Shown here: in pieces, positions 1 through 6,616 of the stretch | Numbering within the stretch: position 1 is the first letter of the stretch | Layout: every line of letters starts with the position of its first letter | DNA from: Comamonadaceae bacterium | GTDB taxonomy: Bacteria > Pseudomonadota > Gammaproteobacteria > Burkholderiales > Burkholderiaceae_C | Length of the DNA stretch: 9,155 bases | Direction: 5' to 3' | Assembly: GCA_947374485.1 (NCBI GenBank) | Contig: CANCCF010000162.1 | Span: 1-9,155, forward strand | The notes under the pieces: model-generated | Databases searched by the model: none | Seen by the model: only the letters and a program-made list of their open reading frames with translations | What the model was told of the DNA's origin: nothing | Position numbers and translations under genes: made by a program

Positions 1-1362
1 TTTATCGAAGGCGCTTTGCCCTTCGAGGTCGTCAGCGCCCGCATCCACCGCACAAAGAACAGCTTTGAAAAAGGCACCCTGAGCGAAATCCACCGTGAGT
101 CGTCGCAGCGCGTGCGCCCGGCCTGCCCGCACTTTGGTCTGCACGAGGGCGCCTGCGGCGGCTGCAAGATGCAGCACCTGCATGTGGGCGCGCAAGTCGC
201 CGTCAAGCAAAGGGTGCTGGAGGACAACCTCTGGCACATTGGCAAAGTCAAAGCAGACAACATGCTGCGCCCCATCGAGGGCCCGGCCTGGGCCTACCGC
301 TACCGTGCGCGACTCTCGGTGCGCTATGTGCGTAAGAAGGGCGCGGTATTGATTGGCTTTCACGAGCGCAAAAGCCACTTTGTGGCCGACATGCAGGAGT
401 GCCATGTGCTGCCGGCCGTGATGAGCGACATGCTGCTGCCCCTGCGCGCACTCATCGCCTCCATGGATGCGGTGCAAACCCTGCCGCAGATTGAACTGGC
501 CATGGGTGATGTGCCCGTTGCCAACGGGCCGCCGCAGGTGATTGCCATGGTGCTGCGCCACATGGAGCCGCTCAGCGCGGCCGATCTGGAGCGCCTGCGC
601 GCCTTTGCCGTGACCCGGCCGGGTCTGCAATGGTGGCTGCAGTCCAAAGGGCCGGAGACGATTGTGCGGCTGGATGAAACGCCCGGCCATGAAACCGCCG
701 ACCTGGCCTACCAGCTGCCCGAATTTGGCATCACCATGCCCTTCAAACCCACCGACTTCACCCAGGTCAACCCCTTCATCAACCGCGTGCTGGTGGCGCG
801 CGCCCTCGGTCTGTTGGCCGTGGCAAAGCATGAGCGGGTGATTGACTGGTTCTGCGGCCTGGGCAATTTCACCCTGGCCCTGGCACGCCAGGCGCGCGAG
901 GTGCTGGGCGTGGAGGGGGCCGAGTCGCTGGTGGCGCGCTCGCGGGACAACTACCGGCTTAACGCATCCGGGCCTGGCGTGCAGCGGCCGCTGGCTCCCA
1001 CACAATTCGTGGCCCGCAATCTGTTTGAAATGACGCCCGCCATGCTGCGTGCCGATGGCGCTGCCGACAAATGGCTGGTCGATCCACCGCGTGAAGGCGC
1101 TTATGCGCTGGTACAGGCGCTGGCGGCATTGCACCAGGCAGGCCAGGAAGGTGCGGAAACGGCTGTGTCAAGCGAGAGCCCCCCTTGGTCACCCCCGCAG
1201 CGCATTGTCTATGTCAGCTGCAACCCGGCCACACTGGCGCGTGATGCGGGCGTGCTGGTAACGGAGGCGGGTTACCGTTGCACCATGGCCGGTGTGGTGA
1301 ACATGTTCCCGCACACGGCCCATGTGGAGAGCATGGCTGTTTTCGACTTTGCAGGCACGTAA
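1..1362 (+). CDS. rlmD: 23S rRNA (uracil-C5)-methyltransferase RlmD, 5'-truncated by the window edge
   Basis: This SAM-dependent enzyme of the TrmA/RlmD family methylates a uracil at C5 in 23S rRNA (U1939 in E. coli) in the cytoplasm. The reading frame is open from base 1, so the true start and most of the N-terminal TRAM domain lie to the left; the TTG at 16 is not a convincing start. Visible motifs are the [4Fe-4S] cysteines in CPHFGLHEGACGGC (bases 124-165) and a fourth in QECHVLP (Cys codon 400-402). They are followed by the SAM-binding stretch DWFCGLGNFTLALA (844-885), DPPREGA (1081-1101), and the catalytic nucleophile in VYVSCNPATLARD (Cys codon 1219-1221). Two local expansions are seen: four extra residues between the first and second cluster cysteines compared with the E. 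coli spacing as I recall it, and about 20 Ser/Pro/Glu-rich residues (about 1141-1197) before the catalytic motif. It converges with the lipoprotein gene. The family assignment is very secure; RlmD rather than TrmA or RlmC follows from the cysteine cluster and the NPF/CNPATLARD style. Confidence 0.95.
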   Translation, partial: FIEGALPFEVVSARIHRTKNSFEKGTLSEIHRESSQRVRPACPHFGLHEGACGGCKMQHLHVGAQVAVKQRVLEDNLWHIGKVKADNMLRPIEGPAWAYRYRARLSVRYVRKKGAVLIGFHERKSHFVADMQECHVLPAVMSDMLLPLRALIASMDAVQTLPQIELAMGDVPVANGPPQVIAMVLRHMEPLSAADLERLRAFAVTRPGLQWWLQSKGPETIVRLDETPGHETADLAYQLPEFGITMPFKPTDFTQVNPFINRVLVARALGLLAVAKHERVIDWFCGLGNFTLALARQAREVLGVEGAESLVARSRDNYRLNASGPGVQRPLAPTQFVARNLFEMTPAMLRADGAADKWLVDPPREGAYALVQALAALHQAGQEGAETAVSSESPPWSPPQRIVYVSCNPATLARDAGVLVTEAGYRCTMAGVVNMFPHTAHVESMAVFDFAGT

Positions 1363-1367
1363 GCAGT

Positions 1368-1394
1368 AGCTGCCAGCGGGCTGGCCGGGCAGCT
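1368..1394. terminator. Inverted repeat between convergent rlmD and lipoprotein genes, possible weak terminator
   Basis: AGCTGCC (1368-1374) and GGCAGCT (1388-1394) are perfect 7-base arms around a 13-base loop. The loop holds a second possible pairing (GCCAG with CTGGC). The repeat starts 5 bases after the rlmD stop and touches the stop codon of the opposing gene. Neither strand has a T-run after the stem, so it is not a canonical intrinsic terminator; it may block or stabilise 3' ends on both strands. Confidence 0.3.
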
Positions 1395-1834
1395 TACTTG
1401 GCCGCTGCCTCGGTCTTTTCGGTTTTCTCAGGTTTGCCGGCCGTTGTCGCCTTCGCTGCGGCTTTGCCTTCCGCAGCTTTCTTCACGGCTTTGACGGCGT
1501 CCTTGCCAGCCTTGGGTGCGTCTGACACCACCTCTTCACCGGCGGCAACCGCCATGGGCGATTCGGCCTTCACTTCTTTGGCCGGCACACCGTCGATCTT
1601 GTTGTCGCGCATGTACTGGTCCATTTCCTTCCAGCCCGCGAATACCGCGGATTTGGAGGCCTTCTCGTTCATGCTGTAGCAGTCTTCAATGCCGCGCAAG
1701 CCGTAGCGGCAGGCGCTGCCAATCGCCTTGGAATCGGCCTCACGCTGCGCCACCTTGGGGTCCGCCAGCAGCGTCTCCAGGTCGCAACCGGCCAGCAACA
1801 GGGTCAGGGCAAAAAGAAGGACGCGTGCAATCAT
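1394..1834 (-). CDS. Putative lipoprotein with two internal Cys and a Lys/Ala/Glu-rich tail
   Basis: I do not recognise a named family. The 146-residue product begins with a lipoprotein signal peptide: MIARVL, a hydrophobic stretch, then lipobox LLAGC with Cys17 as the predicted lipidated residue. Asp follows at +2, which in E. coli favours retention in the inner membrane; whether that rule holds here is unknown. Residues about 25-82 look like a compact conserved core with Cys42 and Cys52 (ACRYGLRGIEDCYSMNE), which could form a disulfide in the periplasm, followed by an aromatic helix-like segment (FAGWKEMDQYMRDNKIDG). Residues about 84-146 are low-complexity Ala/Lys/Glu/Pro/Thr, resembling histone H1-like or wall-spanning linker tails. 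There is no good Shine-Dalgarno before the ATG. The gene is downstream of yccA on the same strand, but a terminator lies between them, so it is probably its own unit. The lipoprotein call is strong; the function is unknown. Confidence 0.85.
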   Translation of the reverse strand: MIARVLLFALTLLLAGCDLETLLADPKVAQREADSKAIGSACRYGLRGIEDCYSMNEKASKSAVFAGWKEMDQYMRDNKIDGVPAKEVKAESPMAVAAGEEVVSDAPKAGKDAVKAVKKAAEGKAAAKATTAGKPEKTEKTEAAAK

Positions 1835-1872
1835 GGAAAAACCCGGTTAGACATAAGCTGGTATCGGCACAT

Positions 1873-1906
1873 TGGCCGCTTTGTTGAGCATAACGCGCAG
1901 CGGCCA
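1873..1906. repeat. 8-base perfect inverted repeat over the candidate lipoprotein promoter
   Basis: TGGCCGCT (1873-1880) and AGCGGCCA (1899-1906) are exact inverted arms with an 18-base spacer. The candidate -10 hexamer (1887-1892) lies in the spacer and the predicted start point lies at the inner edge of one arm. It could be a protein-binding site or an RNA/DNA hairpin. No known regulator's site is recognised. Confidence 0.35.
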
Positions 1907-1914
1907 GGCAACAA
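1887..1914 (-). promoter_or_regulatory. Candidate promoter for the lipoprotein gene
   Basis: Reading the minus strand, TTGTTG (1914-1909) is followed after 16 bases by TATGCT (1892-1887). These are partial matches to the -35 and -10 consensus. Transcription would start near 1880, giving a leader of about 46 bases before the ATG at 1834. The -35 overlaps the T-run of the upstream yccA terminator, a compact arrangement. The match is modest and the call rests only on position and hexamer similarity. Confidence 0.3.
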
Positions 1915-1940
1915 AAAAGGGCCCTTGACGGGCCCCTTTT
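1913..1940 (-). terminator. Rho-independent terminator of yccA
   Basis: On the minus strand the order is AAAAGGGGCCC, loop GTCAA, then GGGCCC and six Ts. The GC stem GGGCCC/GGGCCC extends into A-T pairs after a single bulged G. It lies 21 bases after the yccA stop codon. On the plus strand the same hairpin is followed by four Ts, so it may act weakly in the other direction. Confidence 0.85.
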
Positions 1941-1960
1941 GGGATAGAGGCAGCAAGCCC

Positions 1961-2656
1961 TCAGTCGCGTTCACCGCCAAAAATGCCCAGCAAGGCCAGC
2001 AGGCTCTGGAACACATTGATCATGTCCAGGTACAGCGCCAGGGTGGCGGTGATGTAGTTGGTCTCGCCACCGTCGATGATGCGCTTGACGTCATACAGCA
2101 TGTAGGCACTGAAGATGCCGATGGACGCCACCGACAGGGCCAGCATGCCCGCGCTGGAGCCGACAAAGATATTGATGACGCTGGCCACCAGCAACACCAC
2201 CACGCCGACTGCCAACCACTTGCCCATGCCGGAGAGGTCGCGCTTGATGACCGTGGCCAGGCTGGCCATCACCAGAAAAACGCCCGCAGTGCCGCCGAAG
2301 GCCGTCATGATCAACTCAGGCCCGTTGCTGAAACCCAGTGTCAGGCTGATCATGCGCGAGAGCATCAGGCCCATGAAAAAAGTAAAGCCCAGCAGAACCG
2401 GCACGCCAGCGGCCGAGTTCTTGGTCTTTTCAATGGCGTAAATGAAGCCGAAGGCGCCAGCCAGAAACAGGATCATGCCCAGGCCACCGGTAAACAGTTG
2501 GCCGATACCAGACGCCACACCCACCCAGGCACCCAGCACCGTGGGCACCAGGCTCAGGGACAGCAGCCAGTAGGTGTTGCGCAGCACCTGGTTGCGCTGC
2601 TCGGCAGATACGGCATAGCCGAAGCTGGTGCCAAGCGTTGTGAAGCGATCAGTCAT
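1961..2656 (-). CDS. yccA: Bax inhibitor-1/YccA family integral membrane protein
   Basis: This is a BI-1-like protein of the inner membrane. In E. coli, YccA binds and modulates the FtsH protease, and other family members conduct ions or calcium. The 231-residue product has about seven hydrophobic segments, near residues 28-48, 58-75, 84-104, 113-134, 146-166, 170-190 and 202-226. The family ending is present: LYDVKRIIDGGETNYI, LYLDMINVFQSLL and LLGIFGG. Asp189 (segment 6) and Asp211 (segment 7) are in the places expected for the di-aspartyl pair described in bacterial YetJ, with a spacing close to but not identical with that protein. The frame extends upstream to a TTG at 2695, but the ATG at 2656 is chosen because AAGGAG sits 7 bases before it and the protein then has the usual family length. 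It is monocistronic by appearance, with its own terminator downstream. The family is certain; the symbol is by similarity, and a role with FtsH is inferred. Confidence 0.92.
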   Translation of the reverse strand: MTDRFTTLGTSFGYAVSAEQRNQVLRNTYWLLSLSLVPTVLGAWVGVASGIGQLFTGGLGMILFLAGAFGFIYAIEKTKNSAAGVPVLLGFTFFMGLMLSRMISLTLGFSNGPELIMTAFGGTAGVFLVMASLATVIKRDLSGMGKWLAVGVVVLLVASVINIFVGSSAGMLALSVASIGIFSAYMLYDVKRIIDGGETNYITATLALYLDMINVFQSLLALLGIFGGERD

Positions 2657-2663
2657 AGTCAAT

Positions 2664-2669
2664 CTCCTT
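2664..2669 (-). promoter_or_regulatory. Ribosome binding site deciding the yccA start
   Basis: AAGGAG on the minus strand lies 7 bases before the ATG at 2656. It excludes the upstream in-frame TTG at 2695 as the main start. Confidence 0.85.
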
Positions 2670-2672
2670 GTG

Positions 2673-2700
2673 AACCTGTCGTGCAGGTTGGGCAATTTTA
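2673..2700 (-). promoter_or_regulatory. Candidate yccA -10 element and 5'-terminal leader hairpin
   Basis: On the minus strand, TAAAAT (2700-2695) matches five of six bases of the -10 consensus; no good -35 is seen. Five bases after it comes a perfect 6-base inverted repeat, AACCTG (2689-2684) and CAGGTT (2678-2673), with loop CACGA. A transcript starting about 7 bases after the -10 would begin almost exactly at this stem, a few bases before the ribosome binding site. Confidence 0.4.
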
Positions 2701-2836
2701 GGCTTTATCAAGACCAGCACCACCCGGCAGGCCTGCATTGCACCGATTTATTGTGGGGCTGCTGTGCGCGCCAGTACGGTAATGCGCCCCGGCCCGTGCC
2801 GTATGCTCCTGTCTTTTGCTCCTGATTGATCCTGCC

Positions 2837-3244
2837 ATGAAAACCAAACACGTTCTCGAAGCCTCTGAAGTCAAGTCCATCGCCGCCGCCGCCGAGGCCG
2901 AGGCACTGAAAAACAACTGGGCAGTGAGCATCTGCATCGTCGATGATGGCGGGCATATGTTGTCCTTCCAGCGCCTGGATGGTGCCGCGCCCGTGTCCGC
3001 CCACATTGCCCCCGGCAAGGCCGTCACTGCCGCCATGGGGCGGCGTGAAAGCAAAGTTTATGAGGACATGATCAATGGTGGCCGCGTCTCCTTCCTCAGC
3101 GCACCTGGCCTGGAAGCCCTGCTCGAAGGCGGCGTGCCCATCATCAAAGATGGTCAATGCCTGGGCGCCGTGGGTGTGAGCGGCGTCAAGTCCAATGAAG
3201 ATGCGCAGATTGCCAAGGCGGGCATTGCCGCCATCGGGCTCTAA
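2837..3244 (+). CDS. GlcG/HbpS-like (DUF336) protein
   Basis: This 135-residue protein belongs to the GlcG/HbpS family (also called DUF336). Members are small cytoplasmic or exported proteins; HbpS binds haem, while GlcG is encoded with glycolate oxidase genes and its role is unclear. Family signatures are visible in order: VDDGGHMLSFQRLDGA (residues 35-50), the A..KA.TA helix (58-66), EGGVPI (98-102 region), and GAVGVSG with EDAQIAKAG (110-129). No signal peptide is present. The ATG at 2837 is preferred over the TTG at 2816 because family members begin near this point, although neither has a clear Shine-Dalgarno. It stands alone, divergent from yccA and convergent with ppsR, with no glycolate genes in view, so a haem, glycolate or other role cannot be assigned. 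The family is confident; the function is not, so no gene symbol is given. Confidence 0.9.
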   Translation: MKTKHVLEASEVKSIAAAAEAEALKNNWAVSICIVDDGGHMLSFQRLDGAAPVSAHIAPGKAVTAAMGRRESKVYEDMINGGRVSFLSAPGLEALLEGGVPIIKDGQCLGAVGVSGVKSNEDAQIAKAGIAAIGL

Positions 3245-3247
3245 AGT

Positions 3248-4069
3248 TCAATACGCCAAGCGGTCGGGATGGATTTCCTGCAGGATGGTGGTGGCGATCT
3301 CTTCGATCGACTTGGTGGTGGTGGACAGCGAGCGGATACCCGCACGCCGCATCATGGCTTCGGCTTCGCTCACTTCCATACGGCAATTCTCCAGTGAGGC
3401 ATAACGTGAGTTGGGTCTGCGCTCCTGGCGGATTTCGCTCAGGCGCTCGGGCTGAATGGTCAGGCCAAACAGCTTGGCCTTGTGCGGTACCAAGGCAGGC
3501 GGCAACTGGCGGCGGTCAAAGTCTTCCGGAATCAGCGGGTAGTTGGAGGCTTTGAGGCCGTACTGCATGGCCAGGTAGAGCGAGGTGGGCGTCTTGCCAC
3601 TGCGGCTCACGCCCACCAGAATCACGTCCGACAGCTCCAGGTCGCGGTTCATCTGCCCGTCGTCATGGGCCAGCGAGAAGTTGATGGCCTCGATGCGGCT
3701 GTTGTACTCCTTGCTCTTGCTGGCATCGCTAAAGCGCCCCACCCGGTGGTTGGACTTGAGCCCCAGCTCGTTTTCCAGCGGGTGCACAAAGGTACCAAAC
3801 ATGTCGAGCAGCATGCCGCTGCATTGCTCGTTGATGACCTTCAAGATGTCCATGTTCACCAGCGTGGTGAAGACGATGGGGCGGTTGCCGTCCATCTCCC
3901 CCGCATGGTTGATCTGGCGAATGGCCTGGTGGGCCTTGTCCACCGTATCCACAAACGGCAGGCGCACGTGGCGTGCCTTGGTCTCAAACTGCGCCAGGAT
4001 GGCATTGCCAAAGGTTTCGGCTGTGATGCCGGTGCCATCAGAAATAAAAAATACGGTGCGTTGGGGCAT
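3248..4069 (-). CDS. ppsR: PEP synthase regulatory protein, bifunctional kinase/pyrophosphorylase
   Basis: PpsR (DUF299 family) switches PEP synthase off by ADP-dependent phosphorylation of a Thr two residues from the catalytic His, and on again by Pi-dependent removal, making pyrophosphate. The 273-residue length is normal for the family. The N-terminus FFISDGTGITAET (residues 7-19) is characteristic. The P-loop GVSRSGKT (153-160), followed by PTS, is the nucleotide-binding site. Further family features are FGTFVHPLE (91-99), HRVGRFSD (108-115) and NSRYASLENCRMEV (220-233). The ATG at 4069 has only a weak AGAAGA-type ribosome site. It is divergent from ppsA, its predicted target, across about 150 bases, which supports the pairing. 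It converges on glcG with 3 bases between stop codons. The enzyme class is very secure. Confidence 0.96.
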   Translation of the reverse strand: MPQRTVFFISDGTGITAETFGNAILAQFETKARHVRLPFVDTVDKAHQAIRQINHAGEMDGNRPIVFTTLVNMDILKVINEQCSGMLLDMFGTFVHPLENELGLKSNHRVGRFSDASKSKEYNSRIEAINFSLAHDDGQMNRDLELSDVILVGVSRSGKTPTSLYLAMQYGLKASNYPLIPEDFDRRQLPPALVPHKAKLFGLTIQPERLSEIRQERRPNSRYASLENCRMEVSEAEAMMRRAGIRSLSTTTKSIEEIATTILQEIHPDRLAY

Positions 4070-4093
4070 GGGGGGAATCTTCTGGGAAGCGTC

Positions 4094-4106
4094 AGGGCGG
4101 CGCCCT
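4094..4106. repeat. 13-base palindrome in the ppsR-ppsA divergent region
   Basis: AGGGCG-G-CGCCCT is a perfect palindrome around a central G. It lies 25 bases before the ppsR start codon and about 115 bases before ppsA. As RNA from the ppsR side it could fold as a 5-base stem with a 3-base loop; as DNA it has the symmetry of an operator. A TAAATT on the minus strand (4123-4118) could be the ppsR -10, placing the palindrome just after the start point. No convincing ppsA promoter was found in the rest of the 4070-4220 gap. Confidence 0.35.
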
Positions 4107-4209
4107 ACAATGCTCGCAATTTAGCGCATTTTGCCCAAGCCTCGAGCCCCCATAACACCAACAACAAGGGTAGGGTTGCAAAAGCTGACGCTGTCCGGTT
4201 TTAACTTCT

Positions 4210-4213
4210 GGAG
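4210..4213 (+). promoter_or_regulatory. Ribosome binding site deciding the ppsA start
   Basis: GGAG lies 7 bases before the ATG at 4221. The frame is open for a further 30 codons upstream (to 4131), but that extension has no family similarity, so the ATG at 4221 is taken as the start. Confidence 0.7.
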
Positions 4214-4220
4214 CTTTGCC

Positions 4221-6611
4221 ATGTCGACCCTGTACCGTCCAACCGATCTGGTTGTACCTTTTGAGCATCTGCGCATGACCGACGTCGAGTCGGTCGGCGG
4301 CAAGAACGCCAGCCTGGGGGAGATGATCTCCCAGCTGCCCACCGGCGTGAAAGTGCCCACCGGCTTTGCCACCACGGCCCACGCCTTCCGTGAATTCCTG
4401 AAATTTGACAACCTGGCCGAGCGCATCAGCAAGCGCCTGGCCATGCTGGACACCGAAGACGTGCGCGCCCTGGCCGCGGCCGGTGCCGAAATCCGCGCCA
4501 TGCTCGAAGCGCAACCCTTTCCGCCGGAGCTGGAGCAGGGCATTCGCGAATCTTTTGCCACCCTGTGCGCGGGCAACGACCAGGCCTCGTTTGCGGTGCG
4601 TTCGTCGGCCACCGCCGAAGACCTGCCCGACGCCTCTTTTGCCGGCCAGCAGGAAACCTTTTTGAACGTGGTCGGCATCGAGGACGTGCTGCACAAAATC
4701 CGTGAAGTCTTTGCCTCGCTCTACAACGACCGCGCCATCAGCTACCGCGTGCACAAGGGCTTTGCCCATGATGTGGTGGCACTGAGCGCTGGTATCCAGC
4801 GCATGGTGCGCTCGGACCTGGGGGCGGCCGGTGTGATGTTCACCATCGACACCGAATCCGGTTTCTCCGACGTGGTCTTCATCACCTCCAGCTACGGCCT
4901 GGGCGAAACGGTGGTGCAGGGCGCTGTGAACCCTGACGAGTTCTATGTGCACAAGCCCATGCTCAAGGCGGGCAAACGCGCGCTGATCCGCCGCAGCCTG
5001 GGCTCCAAGCTGCTGCAAATGGAATTCACCACGGCAGAAGAGAAAGCCGCTGGCGGCAAGTTGGTCAAGACGACCGATGTGCCCACCGAAATGCGCAACC
5101 GCTATTCCTTGACGGATGCCGATGTGGAGCAACTCGCCCGCTACGCGCTGGTGATTGAAGAGCATTACGGCCGCCCCATGGACATCGAGTGGGGCAAGGA
5201 CGGCACCGACGGCCAGCTTTACATTTTGCAGGCGCGCCCCGAGACAGTGAAGAGCCAGGGCGCCGACAAGGTGGAATACCGCTACAAGCTCAAGGGCAAG
5301 GGAGCCGTGCTGGTGGACGGCCGCGCCATTGGCCAGAAGATTGGTACCGGCCCGGTACGCATCGTGCACAACATTGCCGACATGGACCAGGTACAAGCCG
5401 GTGACATTCTGGTGACCGACATGACTGACCCGAACTGGGAACCGGTGATGAAGCGTGCCTCGGCCATTGTCACCAACCGGGGTGGCCGCACCTGCCACGC
5501 CGCCATCATCGCGCGCGAACTGGGCATTCCGGCCGTCGTCGGTTGCGGCGATGCGACGGAAAAGCTCAAGGACGGCATGCTGGTGACCGTCAGCTGCGCC
5601 GAGGGCGATACCGGTTTTGTCTACGACGGCTTGCTGGAAACCGAAGTGTCCGAAGTCCAGCGCGGCGTGATGCCCGAGATACCCGTCAAGATCATGATGA
5701 ACGTGGGCAACCCCCAACTGGCCTTTGACTTCTGCCAACTTCCCAACCAGGGCGTGGGCCTGGCGCGGCTGGAGTTCATCATCAACAACAACATCGGCGT
5801 GCATCCCAAGGCGATTCTGGACTACCCGAATGTGGATGCCGACCTGAAAAAAGCGGTGGAGTCGGTGGCCCGCGGCCACGCCTCACCCCGCGCCTTCTAT
5901 GTGGACCGCGTGGCCGAAGGGGTTGCCACCATCGGCGCGGCCTTCTGGCCCAAGCCGGTCATCGTGCGTTTGTCCGACTTCAAGAGCAACGAATACCGCA
6001 AGCTGATTGGCGGCAGCCGCTACGAGCCCGAAGAAGAGAACCCCATGCTGGGCTTCCGCGGTGCTGCGCGCTATGTGTCGGCCGAGTTCGGCGAGGCCTT
6101 TGCCATGGAGTGCGAGGCCATCAAGCGCGTGCGTAACGACATGGGCCTGACCAACGTGCAGGTCATGGTGCCTTTTGTGCGCACCCTGGGCCAAGCCCGC
6201 AAGGTCACCGAGCTGATGGCCAAGCACGGCCTGCGCCGTGGCGAGAACGAGCTCAAGCTGGTGATGATGTGCGAGATCCCCAGCAACGCGATTCTGGCTG
6301 ACCAGTTCCTGGAGTTCTTCGATGGCTTCTCCATCGGCTCCAATGACCTGACCCAGCTCACCCTGGGCCTGGACCGCGACTCTGGCCTGGAAGTGCTGGC
6401 CGCCGACTTTGACGAACGCGATGCGGCCGTCAAGGCGCTGATCAGCATGGCTATTTCGGCCTGCAAGCGCCAGGGCAAGTACGTGGGCATTTGCGGCCAG
6501 GGGCCCAGTGACCACCCGGACTTTGCCCAGTGGCTCAAGGACCAGGGCATTTCGTCCATCTCCCTGAACCCGGACTCGGTCATCGCCACCTGGCAGCAAC
6601 TCGCTGCTTAA
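4221..6611 (+). CDS. ppsA: Phosphoenolpyruvate synthase (pyruvate, water dikinase)
   Basis: This cytoplasmic enzyme converts pyruvate, ATP and water to PEP, AMP and phosphate, the entry step to gluconeogenesis from three-carbon substrates. The 796 residues match the family (E. coli about 792). The N-terminal nucleotide-binding domain shows SVGGKNASLGEM (about 24-35) and AVRSSATAEDLPDASFAGQQ (125-144). The central swivelling domain carries GGRTCHAAIIARELGIPAVVG with phospho-His426; Thr424, two residues before it, is the position PpsR modifies. The C-terminal PEP/pyruvate TIM-barrel has RLSDFKSNEYRKLIGG, IGSNDLTQLTLGLDRDSG and catalytic Cys758 in GICGQGPSD. All key residues are present, so the enzyme should be active. 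Its regulator ppsR is divergent, and a symporter gene starts 5 bases after its stop, suggesting one transcript. Identification is essentially certain. Confidence 0.98.
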   Translation: MSTLYRPTDLVVPFEHLRMTDVESVGGKNASLGEMISQLPTGVKVPTGFATTAHAFREFLKFDNLAERISKRLAMLDTEDVRALAAAGAEIRAMLEAQPFPPELEQGIRESFATLCAGNDQASFAVRSSATAEDLPDASFAGQQETFLNVVGIEDVLHKIREVFASLYNDRAISYRVHKGFAHDVVALSAGIQRMVRSDLGAAGVMFTIDTESGFSDVVFITSSYGLGETVVQGAVNPDEFYVHKPMLKAGKRALIRRSLGSKLLQMEFTTAEEKAAGGKLVKTTDVPTEMRNRYSLTDADVEQLARYALVIEEHYGRPMDIEWGKDGTDGQLYILQARPETVKSQGADKVEYRYKLKGKGAVLVDGRAIGQKIGTGPVRIVHNIADMDQVQAGDILVTDMTDPNWEPVMKRASAIVTNRGGRTCHAAIIARELGIPAVVGCGDATEKLKDGMLVTVSCAEGDTGFVYDGLLETEVSEVQRGVMPEIPVKIMMNVGNPQLAFDFCQLPNQGVGLARLEFIINNNIGVHPKAILDYPNVDADLKKAVESVARGHASPRAFYVDRVAEGVATIGAAFWPKPVIVRLSDFKSNEYRKLIGGSRYEPEEENPMLGFRGAARYVSAEFGEAFAMECEAIKRVRNDMGLTNVQVMVPFVRTLGQARKVTELMAKHGLRRGENELKLVMMCEIPSNAILADQFLEFFDGFSIGSNDLTQLTLGLDRDSGLEVLAADFDERDAAVKALISMAISACKRQGKYVGICGQGPSDHPDFAQWLKDQGISSISLNPDSVIATWQQLAA

Positions 6612-6616
6612 AGCAC

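Noticed and set aside
1925..2701. A 258-codon open frame on the plus strand opposite yccA
   Set aside because: The translation is His/Gln/Ala-rich and domain-free. The minus-strand gene has family motifs, a ribosome binding site and a terminator.
2708..3157. Minus-strand frames opposite glcG
   Set aside because: The plus strand encodes clear GlcG/DUF336 motifs; the opposite frames have none.
4176..4205. TTGCAA, 18 bases, TTTAAC as a ppsA promoter
   Set aside because: Transcription would begin at about 4212, inside or after the ribosome binding site, leaving almost no leader.
4131..4220. A 30-codon N-terminal extension of PpsA
   Set aside because: It lacks family similarity and a ribosome binding site, whereas the ATG at 4221 has GGAG at good spacing and gives the usual length.
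4092..5879. A 595-codon open frame on the minus strand opposite ppsA
   Set aside because: It is fully antisense to a certain gene with intact catalytic motifs. Its His/Gly/Val-rich translation is typical of the reverse of GC-rich coding DNA, and it shows no recognisable domain.
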